The notes beneath the pieces were generated by a model that was given only the letters and a program-made list of their open reading frames with translations, did no database searches and was not told the origin of the DNA. Of a DNA stretch of 64,000 bases, positions 1-7,883 are shown piece after piece. The translations under genes and the position numbers were made by a program. The first letter of the stretch is position 1; every line of letters starts with the position of its first letter. Origin of the DNA: Chromatiales bacterium (lineage in GTDB: Bacteria; Pseudomonadota; Gammaproteobacteria; Steroidobacterales; GCA-2729495); NCBI GenBank assembly GCA_024234935.1, contig JACKNI010000001.1, positions 434,001-498,000 on the forward strand. The letters are read 5' to 3'.

Positions 1-1184
1 ATGTGGCCCTGCTTGGTTCAGCCTACAACGTGATTGCTGCCGGGCGTACCGACGGTCAGACCCAAGTGGGTTCGGTTGCCCTGGATGAAACGTATACCGT
101 CGGGCGTACCCGGCCGGATCTGGTCGATCCTTCTGACTACACGAGTACGGCTGCGCCGCGCATCGCTTCGGCGGTCGCCATGCTGGTGCAGGCAGGGCAC
201 GACAACCCGGCATGGTCGAGTGATCCGGTCAGCACGAGCGTGACGAACCGCGCCGGGATCCTGGTCCGTAATGCAGAACGTTCAGAAGTCATCAAGGCGG
301 TATTGATGGCGGGTGCTGATCGTGTCACGCATGACAGCACCTCCATCGATCTGCTCAATTACCGGACCAGCAGTGCTGACCAGACCAGCAATGGCCTGGA
401 TCGTCGCTATGGTGCCGGTCAGCTGAATGTCCGCAACAGCTACTGGATCCTTGCAGGTGGCGAACAGGCCAGCACGGAAGACGGCAATGCGGCCGGCAGC
501 GTCTCCGGTCGCGGTTTTGACTATGACCCTGCCTTCGGCGGTGCCTCAGGCAGCAATTCTGCGGGGACTTATCCGCTCCCCATCGATGTGAAGCCGCGCC
601 TGCTGACAGCAGCACTGGTCTGGAATCTGGATATCAATGGCGGAACGGCAACTAACTTCAATCCTGCTGCGACGCTGCGCGACCTCAATCTGGAGGTGAT
701 CGATCTGGCTGTCGCCGGCAGTCCGGTAGTCTCTGCCTCGCAGAGCACAATAGAGAACACTGAAAACATCTGGATGGTCGTTCCGGCCGGCGCACATTAT
801 GCTTTGCGCGTGACGCGAGTGGGGTCGTTCAAGTGGGATTACGGTCTCGCCTGGCAGCTGCTTGCCGATACGGATGGTGACGGCGCTTACGACGAACAGG
901 ACAACTGCATCGATGTCGCTAACGGTCCGCTCTTGCCCGATGCGGGTGGCAACAGTCAGCGCGATACGGACGGCGATGGTTATGGCAACATCTGCGACGG
1001 CGACATGGATAACAGTGGCGGTATCGTGAATTTTGCCGATCTGGCCGCCTTCAAGGCGATGTTTGGAACCCCGAATGCGAATGGCGATCTCAATGGCAGC
1101 GGCGGAATCGTCAACTTCGCCGATCTGGCCGGCTTCAAGGCCCTGTTCGGCAAGCCTCCCGGACCTTCCGGAATTGCGCCCTGA
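1..1184 (+). CDS. Secreted subtilisin-like (S8) protease, C-terminal part with dockerin-like repeats (partial at window edge)
   Basis: The reading frame is open at the left edge, so only the C-terminal part (about 393 residues) is visible. Near visible residues 46-52 is DYTSTAAP, which matches the serine-containing block of S8 peptidases (usually GTSxAxP) and is followed by a typical hydrophobic helix; the Asp and His of the triad would lie upstream, outside the window. A beta-rich region follows, then Asp-rich calcium-binding motifs (DTDGDGAYDEQDNC, DTDGDGYGNICDGD) and two near-identical 24-residue repeats resembling type I dockerin or EF-hand loops. The likely product is a secreted, calcium-stabilised protease. 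It is followed 42 bases later by an ABC exporter on the same strand. The S8 assignment rests on a short motif, so a protease-like non-catalytic protein cannot be excluded. Confidence 0.65.
   Translation, partial: VALLGSAYNVIAAGRTDGQTQVGSVALDETYTVGRTRPDLVDPSDYTSTAAPRIASAVAMLVQAGHDNPAWSSDPVSTSVTNRAGILVRNAERSEVIKAVLMAGADRVTHDSTSIDLLNYRTSSADQTSNGLDRRYGAGQLNVRNSYWILAGGEQASTEDGNAAGSVSGRGFDYDPAFGGASGSNSAGTYPLPIDVKPRLLTAALVWNLDINGGTATNFNPAATLRDLNLEVIDLAVAGSPVVSASQSTIENTENIWMVVPAGAHYALRVTRVGSFKWDYGLAWQLLADTDGDGAYDEQDNCIDVANGPLLPDAGGNSQRDTDGDGYGNICDGDMDNSGGIVNFADLAAFKAMFGTPNANGDLNGSGGIVNFADLAGFKALFGKPPGPSGIAP
999..1070 (+). repeat. Dockerin-like repeat 1
   Basis: This encodes GDMDNSGGIVNFADLAAFKA and four more residues. 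The Asp/Asn pattern at positions 2, 4, 5 and 14 matches a calcium-binding loop followed by a helix, as in type I dockerin. It is the first of two tandem copies. Confidence 0.7.
1083..1154 (+). repeat. Dockerin-like repeat 2
   Basis: The second copy begins GDLNGSGGIVNFADLAGFKA. It differs from copy 1 at few residues but at many third codon positions, so the duplication is not recent or the protein sequence is under selection. A pair of such repeats is the usual dockerin arrangement. Confidence 0.7.
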
Positions 1185-1226
1185 CGTCAGGACCATCACG
1201 GACGCCGAGCGCGCTTTGCTTCCTCC

Positions 1227-3107
1227 ATGACCCGCAGCACATGGAGTCCTCACGGCCCTGCTCCCGGGCCTGCACCGCCGCCACCGTCCGGTCTGCTCAA
1301 CAAGCTTGGCCTCAACCTTTCGGTACTCCGCTACAGCGGGCGAGCCATCCGGCTGGTCTGGGAGACTAATCGGCAGCTCGCGCTGGCGCTTGCCGCACTG
1401 ACGATTGCAACCGGCGTATTGCCGGCGGCTGCCGCGTGGGTCGGCAAGCTGGTCATTGATGCGATCGTCCTGCAGATGGGCTTGGTCAAGGCCGGGGCTG
1501 CGCCGGTTTATGTACACGTTCTGGATCTCGTTGTTCTTGAGGCAGCAGTCATTGCGCTGCTCGGCGCTGCACAACGCGGCATCAGCGCCTGCCAGTCGCT
1601 CCTGCGCGCGCAACTCGGTCAGCGCGTCAACGAGATGATTCTGGAAAAAGCCCTGACCCTGGACCTGACTCAGTTTGAGGACGCCGGGTTCTACGACAAG
1701 CTGACCCGTGCCCGGCGCGAAGCCTCCAGCCGGCCGCTCAGCCTGGTGATGCGCAATTTCGGACTGTTCCAGCAGCTCGTGTCACTGGTGAGCTTTGGCT
1801 TCCTGCTGGCCCGGTTCTCGCCATGGGCCATGGCACTGCTGATCTTCGCGGGACTGCCTTCATTTGTGGCTGAAACCAAATTCTCCGGAGATACCTTCAG
1901 GTTATTCCGCATCCGTGCGCCGGAATCGCGGCTGCAGTTCTATCTGGAGACCGTCCTTGCGCGGGACGACAATGCCAAGGAAGTGCAGCTGTTCCAGCTC
2001 GGTCCGCTGCTGCTCGGTCGCTACAAGCAGATCTTCACGAAGATCTACAGTGAGGACAAGGCGCTCACCCTGAAGCGCGAAACCTGGGGCCTGCTGCTCA
2101 GTCTGTTTGGCACCGGGGTACTCTATGGTGCCTATGCCTGGATCGCTGTCAGCGCTGTTCAGGGCCTCATCACCATCGGCGAGATGACCATGTACTTGCT
2201 GCTGTTCAAGCAAGGACAGGGCGCAGTCTCCGCCAGCCTTGCGTCGATTGGCGGAATGTATGAAGACAATCTGTACCTGACCAATCTGTACGAATATCTG
2301 GAGCAGGCACCGGTATATCGCTGGGGCACACTGAGCCACGGCCCGGATCGGAGCGACGGGGTACGCTTTGAGCACGTCTCATTCACCTACCCGGGCTCGA
2401 CGGCACCGACGCTGAGCGATATCAACCTGCATATACGGCCCGGCGAAAGTCTCGCTCTGGTGGGTGAGAATGGTGCTGGTAAATCAACGCTTATCAAGAT
2501 CTTATGTGGACTTTATCAACCTGATTCTGGTATGGTTTCCTTGCATGGGCTGGAGATCCGCAAATGGGATCGCGAGGCGCTGCGCCGGCAGATTGCAGTG
2601 ATCTTCCAGGACTTCAACCGCTATCAGTTCACCGTCGGCGAGAACATCGGCGCTGGCGATGTAGAGGCCTACGCCGATGAGAGTCGCTGGGAAGCATCGG
2701 CACGCAAGGGTATGGCCATGAGCTTCATCGAGCGGCTGGAGCAGGGCTTTGCGACCCAGCTCGGCAGCTGGTTCCGTGGCGGCAAAGAGCTTTCCACCGG
2801 GCAATGGCAGAAGGTCGCCCTGTCGCGGGCTTTCATGCGGGTCTCGGCGGATGTGCTGATACTGGATGAGCCCACCGCCTCGATGGATGCTGCAGCCGAG
2901 GCTGAACTCTTCGAGTATTTCCGGGAACATACTGCGGGCCGGATGTCGATCCTGATCTCACACCGGTTTTCGACAGTACGCCAGGCTGACCGGATCGCTG
3001 TGATCGAGAATGGCCGCATCACTGAATACGGCACGCATGCCGAACTGCTGACGATGAATGGCCGTTATGCGCACCTGTTCCAGCTGCAGGCGCAGGGTTA
3101 TCGCTAG
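1227..3107 (+). CDS. ABC transporter, fused permease and ATP-binding protein
   Basis: This 626-residue half-transporter has an N-terminal membrane domain (about residues 50-340, several hydrophobic helices) and a C-terminal nucleotide-binding domain. Visible motifs are Walker A GENGAGKST near residue 412, signature LSTGQWQKVALSRA near 523, Walker B VLILDEP near 544 and the H-loop ISHRFST near 577. The Gln in the signature (STGQWQ) is common in exporters for peptides or lipids. It follows a secreted protease and meets a second protease gene tail to tail, sharing the bases CTAG at the stops. Substrate is unknown; a peptide or lipid exporter acting as a homodimer is likely. No strong ribosome site precedes the ATG. 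About 90 bases around Walker A have strikingly low GC for this genome. Confidence 0.88.
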   Translation: MTRSTWSPHGPAPGPAPPPPSGLLNKLGLNLSVLRYSGRAIRLVWETNRQLALALAALTIATGVLPAAAAWVGKLVIDAIVLQMGLVKAGAAPVYVHVLDLVVLEAAVIALLGAAQRGISACQSLLRAQLGQRVNEMILEKALTLDLTQFEDAGFYDKLTRARREASSRPLSLVMRNFGLFQQLVSLVSFGFLLARFSPWAMALLIFAGLPSFVAETKFSGDTFRLFRIRAPESRLQFYLETVLARDDNAKEVQLFQLGPLLLGRYKQIFTKIYSEDKALTLKRETWGLLLSLFGTGVLYGAYAWIAVSAVQGLITIGEMTMYLLLFKQGQGAVSASLASIGGMYEDNLYLTNLYEYLEQAPVYRWGTLSHGPDRSDGVRFEHVSFTYPGSTAPTLSDINLHIRPGESLALVGENGAGKSTLIKILCGLYQPDSGMVSLHGLEIRKWDREALRRQIAVIFQDFNRYQFTVGENIGAGDVEAYADESRWEASARKGMAMSFIERLEQGFATQLGSWFRGGKELSTGQWQKVALSRAFMRVSADVLILDEPTASMDAAAEAELFEYFREHTAGRMSILISHRFSTVRQADRIAVIENGRITEYGTHAELLTMNGRYAHLFQLQAQGYR

Positions 3108-5008
3108 CGGTGCACCGGTTGGCGCCGGCGGCTCAGCCCGGCGGCGAGCAGGATCACAAGCAGCAGCGGGTGGATCAGTCCACCGCCACCGCCGCCACTG
3201 GCAGCCGCCGCCGCATTTACAGTGACTCCGGCATAATCCTCGGCACCAACGTCGTCGGTAACCGTCAACAGCACACCCACGGGTCCCGCTGCCGAAATCT
3301 GCAGCCTGGCCGTCGCAGCAGTGCTGGTACCGACGATTTCTGCCATGCCCCCCGACACGCTCCACGCATAGCTGGTAATACCGCGTCCGCGGGCCGCGCC
3401 ACTGGTAGAGCCGTCCAGGGTTATGGTTTCGCCAGCCCTGCCATTACCAGGCTCAACAATGCGTGCAATCGGTCGCAAGGCTTCACTCACCGCCCCGGGC
3501 GCATCGGCCATTCCGGCGCCGCAGGTCGTGGTGGTGCAATTGCACTGCGCTGTCAGGCTGTCCAGTGTGGGGCAAGTTGGAATGGCCGGATCAGGAGCTG
3601 GAAAGGGCCGGGCACCGGACTTGATGCGCGCAATCATCTCGCTGTTGGCCAACTCCCCATTTACCGCGTGCATCAGGCCGGCGATGGCCGCAACGATCGG
3701 TGCTGAAAAGCTCGTACCGATGCTGGCCCTGTAGGTATAGAGTCCGGGCACGGTCAGCCCGGTGTTGGAAGTCGTGGTAAGCGCAAAAAGGCAGGGTTGT
3801 CCGGCACCAAGGTTGACACAATTGCCAGCCGGGGCCGCTATGCCGACTTCCGGTCCGAGACTGCTATAGCCGACCTTGCTGCCAACCTGTCGCAGGCCGG
3901 CTACAGCCAGTACGCCCGCACAATTCGCCGGCGTTTCCACAGCCTCGCCATCCGTGTTACCGGCAGCAGCCACCACCAGCACGCCAGCTGTAGTCAATGC
4001 CGTTATCGTCTGGCGATAGCTGCTGCTGCAGTTGCCGGTACCGCCGAGACTCAGATTCAGGATTTTCGCGGGCGTCGGGTTGGCCGGTGCCCCCGGAACA
4101 CTCAATCCGGCAGCCCAGCGCATTCCGGCGATGATGTCGGAGTCGTAGCCACCACACTTGCCCAATACGCGAACCGGCAGGATGCGCGCGTTCCAAATAC
4201 CGCCTGCAATGCCCGTATTGTTGTCCGTAATCGCGCCCAGCATGCCGGCAACACGCGTACCGTGCCAGGAGCTGTCGTGTTCATCGCAATTCGCCAGAGG
4301 GCCCGCCGGGTCTTCATTGCGTACCCAGTCACCCGGATCAGAAGCATCGGCATCCCATCCGTTGCCATCATTTGCACTGACAAAGCTGCCGGCCGACTCC
4401 CCGGAGACAAAATCATAGCCGGGCACCAGCCGGCCACCCGGATCGATGCCATCCCGCCCCAGATCGGGATGATCAAAGCGTACGCCCGTATCGAGCACCG
4501 CGATCACGGTATCCGGTCTGCCGGTCGTCAGATCCCAGGCGGCGGTGAAATTTACCGCAGACGGCTGGTCCGCCTGGAGATACCACTGGTCTACATACAT
4601 CGGATCAGTGGGCACCGCCTGCGCGTAGCGGCGCTGATCGATCTCGACAAATTCGACTTCCGGATCGGCGCGCAGCAAGGTGAGAGCTGACTCCAGTTCC
4701 GCATCTGCCAACGGCTTGTCCAGAAGGATCATGCTCAGGTCGCCACCCAGACTCCGGGACAGCCGTTCCGCGAGGCCTGTGCGCTGACCCAATGCACTGA
4801 CGCGCCTTGATGCGCCGTCGGTCGCGGCAAGCGCCTGGGCGCGCACCGGCTCATCACTTGCCGGACGCAGCTTGACGATCAGGCGCGCCGTTCCATGCGA
4901 CACGGGGGGCTGCCGGGCGGTTTCACCGTCCGCGGCGCTTTGCGCCATGCCGCTCTGCGCAATGAGGAATACCGCCGTCAGGGCACCAAACACATGAGCA
5001 AATCGCAT
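3104..5008 (-). CDS. Secreted S8 serine protease with GlyGly-CTERM sorting tail
   Basis: The 634-residue protein starts with a signal peptide (hydrophobic residues 6-18, cleavage likely after MAQ). A probable propeptide spans about residues 40-127. The subtilisin triad is visible as Asp173 in AVLDTGV, His249 in SSWHGTRVAG and Ser433 in GTSFSAP, with oxyanion Asn351 in AAAGN. The last 35 residues read as six glycines, a hydrophobic helix (LLLVILLAAG) and an Arg-rich end (LSRRR), the layout of GlyGly-CTERM. In known systems that tail is cut by rhombosortase after type II secretion; both a rhombosortase and T2SS pseudopilin genes lie at the other end of this window. I chose the ATG at 5008 because GGAGG precedes it by four bases; an in-frame start at 5068 would bury the signal peptide. 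Confidence 0.93.
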   Translation of the reverse strand: MRFAHVFGALTAVFLIAQSGMAQSAADGETARQPPVSHGTARLIVKLRPASDEPVRAQALAATDGASRRVSALGQRTGLAERLSRSLGGDLSMILLDKPLADAELESALTLLRADPEVEFVEIDQRRYAQAVPTDPMYVDQWYLQADQPSAVNFTAAWDLTTGRPDTVIAVLDTGVRFDHPDLGRDGIDPGGRLVPGYDFVSGESAGSFVSANDGNGWDADASDPGDWVRNEDPAGPLANCDEHDSSWHGTRVAGMLGAITDNNTGIAGGIWNARILPVRVLGKCGGYDSDIIAGMRWAAGLSVPGAPANPTPAKILNLSLGGTGNCSSSYRQTITALTTAGVLVVAAAGNTDGEAVETPANCAGVLAVAGLRQVGSKVGYSSLGPEVGIAAPAGNCVNLGAGQPCLFALTTTSNTGLTVPGLYTYRASIGTSFSAPIVAAIAGLMHAVNGELANSEMIARIKSGARPFPAPDPAIPTCPTLDSLTAQCNCTTTTCGAGMADAPGAVSEALRPIARIVEPGNGRAGETITLDGSTSGAARGRGITSYAWSVSGGMAEIVGTSTAATARLQISAAGPVGVLLTVTDDVGAEDYAGVTVNAAAAASGGGGGGLIHPLLLVILLAAGLSRRRQPVHR

Positions 5009-5139
5009 AAATCCTCCGCGGTCATCATCCCCGAGGCGCATCTCGACGTGGAGTATGCAGCAAAGCACAAAAGCCGGTCCGGGCAGTGCCGATTACATCT
5101 CATGTACACTGGAGAACCAGGCCAACGGAGCATACCAAC

Positions 5140-5451
5140 ATGACGAATATGGAAAAGGTAACGAAAGACAAACTGTTCAGCGATTTACAGACGGTCATCG
5201 AAGATGCGGAAGCGCTGTTGCAGGCTACTGCAAGCCAGACCGGCGAAAAAATCGAGGCTGTCCGCGCACGGGCGAAGGCCTCGGTGAATCAGGCCCGGGA
5301 AAGACTGTCCGAAATTCAGAAGAAGACAACTGACCAGGCAAGGCAGGCTGCGGAATCAGCGGATGAGTATGTACACAAGAACCCGTGGCAGGCGGTTGGC
5401 ATGGCTGCCGGTCTCGGACTTCTGCTCGGGATCCTGATCAACCGGCGTTGA
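5140..5451 (+). CDS. yqjD: DUF883 family protein (YqjD/ElaB-like)
   Basis: This 103-residue protein has a long, charged, Ala/Gln-rich helix (about residues 10-80, likely coiled coil) followed by a C-terminal membrane segment ending in NRR. The motif YVHKNPWQAVGMAAGLGLLLG is typical of DUF883. E. coli relatives YqjD and ElaB are membrane-anchored proteins linked to ribosome binding in stationary phase. The ATG at 5140 has ACGGAG nine bases upstream; an earlier in-frame ATG at 5086 lacks a site. It is the first gene of a three-gene run with yqjE- and yqjK-like genes, the same order as in enterobacteria. Confidence 0.88.
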   Translation: MTNMEKVTKDKLFSDLQTVIEDAEALLQATASQTGEKIEAVRARAKASVNQARERLSEIQKKTTDQARQAAESADEYVHKNPWQAVGMAAGLGLLLGILINRR

Positions 5452-5474
5452 TACCTGTTGCGGAAGCACCAGTC

Positions 5475-5888
5475 ATGGAAAACAACACGCCTTCAGCCGG
5501 AGGCCCGATCAGCAAGCTGCTTCAGTCGCTGAGAAATGTACTGGCGTCACTTATCGATGTCGGGCAGACGCGCCTCGAACTGCTGACCCTTGAACTGCAG
5601 GTCGAGGTTCGCCGTGCGGCCGGCTTGCTGGCCATCGGCTTTTTCACGATTTTCTTTGCCGGCATGGGTTGCCTGCTGGCCGGCCTGTCGCTGATATTCG
5701 CGTTCTGGGACAGCCAGCGGATCCTCGTATCTGTCCTGGTGACGGCCTTTTTCTTCCTGATGGCAAGTCTGGGTGCCTGGAAACTTTCCAGTCAACTGCG
5801 TCGCAAACCACCGATGCTCGCAGACACTCTGGGCGAGTTGAAAAAGGACAGCGACGGTCTCAGGGGCGGGATGAGAAACGGCTCATGA
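5475..5888 (+). CDS. yqjE: YqjE-like membrane protein (DUF1469, phage holin superfamily III)
   Basis: This 137-residue protein has two strongly hydrophobic stretches (about residues 45-75 and 80-105) joined by a short turn, with an amphipathic N-terminal region (GPISKLLQSLRNVLASL) and a basic C-terminus. This is the YqjE/DUF1469 layout, an inner-membrane protein of unknown function. It lies 23 bases after the yqjD-like gene, and its TGA overlaps the ATG of the next gene, so the three are probably co-translated. The ATG at 5475 is preferred; the in-frame upstream extension overlaps the yqjD-like gene and is not hydrophobic. Confidence 0.85.
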   Translation: MENNTPSAGGPISKLLQSLRNVLASLIDVGQTRLELLTLELQVEVRRAAGLLAIGFFTIFFAGMGCLLAGLSLIFAFWDSQRILVSVLVTAFFFLMASLGAWKLSSQLRRKPPMLADTLGELKKDSDGLRGGMRNGS

Positions 5889-6205
5889 GCGCTGCTCTTT
5901 CCGGTCTCGAACAGCGGCGCGCGATGCTCCTGCAGCGTTGCGACAGCCAGCGCGAGCAGCTGCGCCGGGAAATCGGTCACATTGAGGAACAACTGGGCGG
6001 AGTCCAGCGCGGGATCCGCATTGCGCAACAGCTGACGACCCTGCCAGGTCTGCTGGTTTCCGGGTCCATACTGGCCATGCTTGCGATAGTGGGCCGCGGA
6101 CGGACACTCAAGTTGATCAGTACCGGACTGGCGCTGTGGGCCGGCATACGCCGACTCCGACATGATCGTGCGCACCTTGCCGGAATGCTGCCGCAGTCCG
6201 AGTGA
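5885..6205 (+). CDS. YqjK-like small membrane protein
   Basis: This 106-residue protein begins at an ATGA overlap with the preceding gene. Residues 5-45 form a charged helix (EQRRAMLLQRCDSQREQLRR) and residues 50-85 are hydrophobic with two possible membrane passes. It resembles YqjK in position and layout, though sequence similarity cannot be judged by eye. The position in the yqjD-yqjE run suggests a shared envelope role. It ends 21 bases from the convergent epimerase-like gene. Confidence 0.7.
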   Translation: MSAALSGLEQRRAMLLQRCDSQREQLRREIGHIEEQLGGVQRGIRIAQQLTTLPGLLVSGSILAMLAIVGRGRTLKLISTGLALWAGIRRLRHDRAHLAGMLPQSE

Positions 6206-6226
6206 TGACTGCGACAGCGGATCGGA

Positions 6227-7090
6227 TCAAGCGAGCAGGATTTCGCTCTCCCGCTCGCCGAGCGGATCCGCGAAGCTGAATCCGGCCTGCTTGAGCTTGG
6301 CATTGGACACGCCGCGCGGACCCTTGAATACACCCAGCCAGATCACCGGCTCCAGCCCTTCACGTTTTGCAACCCGGGCAAAGAAGTCTGCCTTGTTTTC
6401 CGGAATGTCATTGAAGAGGTTGTAGAGTCCCGACAGGTGACGGTCAACGGCAAAGCCGATGGCACGTACCACGTCGTCCCTGTGAATCAGCATGGCATCG
6501 GATTGTCCGTCGAACGGAATCTGCTTGCCGGCGATGTGCTTCAGCTCATTGCGGTGTTCGCGGCCCGGGCCGTAGATGGTACCGGTACGGAAGTTGCACA
6601 CCTTTAGCGTGTCTGTTTCCAGAGCTGCCAGCTTTTTTTCGGTCTCGACAAAGACCTGGGCGGCGGGGGAGGCAGCATTTGCCGGTGTGTTCTCGTCGAC
6701 CGGATTCGCGCCATTTGCATCGCCATAGGCGTTCATTGAACTGCAGAATATGATCTGCCGGAGATTCGGTGCCGCGGAGAGCGCGCCGATGAGTCCGTCA
6801 GCGGTGCCCACATAGGAGTCCCGGTAAGCAACCGGATCCATGTAGGGCTTGCCGTCCTTGACACCGAGTCCACCAGCCATGCTCAGGAGTACGATATCCG
6901 CATCCCTGATCAGGCTTGCCATTGCTGCCGAATCACTGCCTTTCATGACAACGATATGATTCGCGACCTCGGCAAGATCAGCCGTCCGCTCCTGCCGCGT
7001 GGTGCTGACGCTGACGGAGTATCCTCTGTTCTTGAAGTACAGGGCTGCGGCCCGGCCGGTATATGCAGCGCCGACGATTGCAATTTTCAT
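6227..7090 (-). CDS. NAD(P)-binding epimerase/dehydratase-like protein
   Basis: This 287-residue protein has a Rossmann N-terminus, MKIAIVGAAYTGRAAA, consistent with the extended short-chain dehydrogenase fold. Further family features are FCSSMNAYGD near residue 115 and TIYGPGREHRNEL near residue 175. The Ser and Tyr of the usual catalytic set are visible, but the Lys four residues after the Tyr is not, so activity may be altered. Substrate is not evident; relatives act on nucleotide sugars or nucleotide-linked cofactors. I use the ATG at 7090 because the protein fold starts there; the longer frame to 7303 overlaps the next gene and reads as low-complexity Arg/Ser. Confidence 0.78.
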   Translation of the reverse strand: MKIAIVGAAYTGRAAALYFKNRGYSVSVSTTRQERTADLAEVANHIVVMKGSDSAAMASLIRDADIVLLSMAGGLGVKDGKPYMDPVAYRDSYVGTADGLIGALSAAPNLRQIIFCSSMNAYGDANGANPVDENTPANAASPAAQVFVETEKKLAALETDTLKVCNFRTGTIYGPGREHRNELKHIAGKQIPFDGQSDAMLIHRDDVVRAIGFAVDRHLSGLYNLFNDIPENKADFFARVAKREGLEPVIWLGVFKGPRGVSNAKLKQAGFSFADPLGERESEILLA

Positions 7091-7127
7091 GTTCTGTCCC
7101 GTTGTGGTCGCCAATCTGCTTTTCAGT

Positions 7128-7883
7128 CTAATGCAGGGGCTCTGCGATGATCTGCCGGATCTCCTGTCCGACTTCCCTGCCGACCACGGTATAGACACCC
7201 TTCCAGGCGCGCGGATCCAGGTCCTCGTCCAGAAAGCACGCCAGGTGCTTCGCATCGCGCCTGCGCAGGAGCTCGGCGTCCGGGCCATTGAAGCGAAGCG
7301 CATTTGCCAATGCCAGCCAGTGCGCCAGATACGCGTGAATGCTTGGCGTTACCTTCGCAAGCTCGGTTGCGGTTGCAGGGCGACTCGTGCCAATGGACCA
7401 GTGCGAAAGGTAGGTGGCGATGGCCGGATTGCCTGGCGCATGTGAACACACGTTCTGGTAGTCGTTTATTGCTTTCCAGTACGGCATGTTCAAGGGGGCA
7501 AACACCTGACGGAAATAGTCCGGATGGTCGACCGGATCCACGCGCGGCAGGAAATCCGCATTGAATACACAGGCCTCCGGCGAGAACTGCACCACCTGTA
7601 CATGAAAATGCGGCATCACGCTGTCGGCACGGCCGAACAGAAAGAATAACTGTGTATCGACCGGGCCCGAGCACAGGCGGAAATGCACCATGCGATCAGC
7701 AAGGCTGCCCGGTTCGGCAATCCACAGTCGCACGAAACCGGCATCTGCATGCGGTGCATCCAGAGCCTTCAGTTGCAGCAGAGGTCCACCCGCCGCTCCA
7801 GTGCGCTCACTGAAGTCAAGGCTGGCGAGGCTGTGTTCGACCAGGTTCTCGACAAATGGCAGACTGAAGGATCCGGACGACAC
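7128..7883 (-). CDS. Possible ferredoxin-dependent bilin reductase-fold protein (HY2/PcyA/RCCR-like), unverified
   Basis: This is a soluble protein of 251 residues, the usual length for the bilin reductase family. By eye, the segment RMVHFRL, a variable loop, MPHFHVQVVQFSPEACVFNADFLPRVD lines up with the central antiparallel strands of PcyA (FRKMHLEL ... LPLFGCDIVAG ... IADLSP) and with the MPHF / LLPRKD pattern I recall for red chlorophyll catabolite reductase. The C-terminal helix GREVGQEIRQII resembles the helical end of PcyA. No phytochrome or haem oxygenase gene is near. The GTG start directly follows the TGA of the CoA-transferase gene with no base between, so the two are translationally coupled. 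The call is by remembered motif only; an unrelated beta-sandwich protein is possible. Confidence 0.4.
   Translation of the reverse strand: MSSGSFSLPFVENLVEHSLASLDFSERTGAAGGPLLQLKALDAPHADAGFVRLWIAEPGSLADRMVHFRLCSGPVDTQLFFLFGRADSVMPHFHVQVVQFSPEACVFNADFLPRVDPVDHPDYFRQVFAPLNMPYWKAINDYQNVCSHAPGNPAIATYLSHWSIGTSRPATATELAKVTPSIHAYLAHWLALANALRFNGPDAELLRRRDAKHLACFLDEDLDPRAWKGVYTVVGREVGQEIRQIIAEPLH

Noticed and set aside
546..1613. Long open frame on the minus strand
   Set aside because: It covers two convincing plus-strand genes and looks like a GC-driven shadow.
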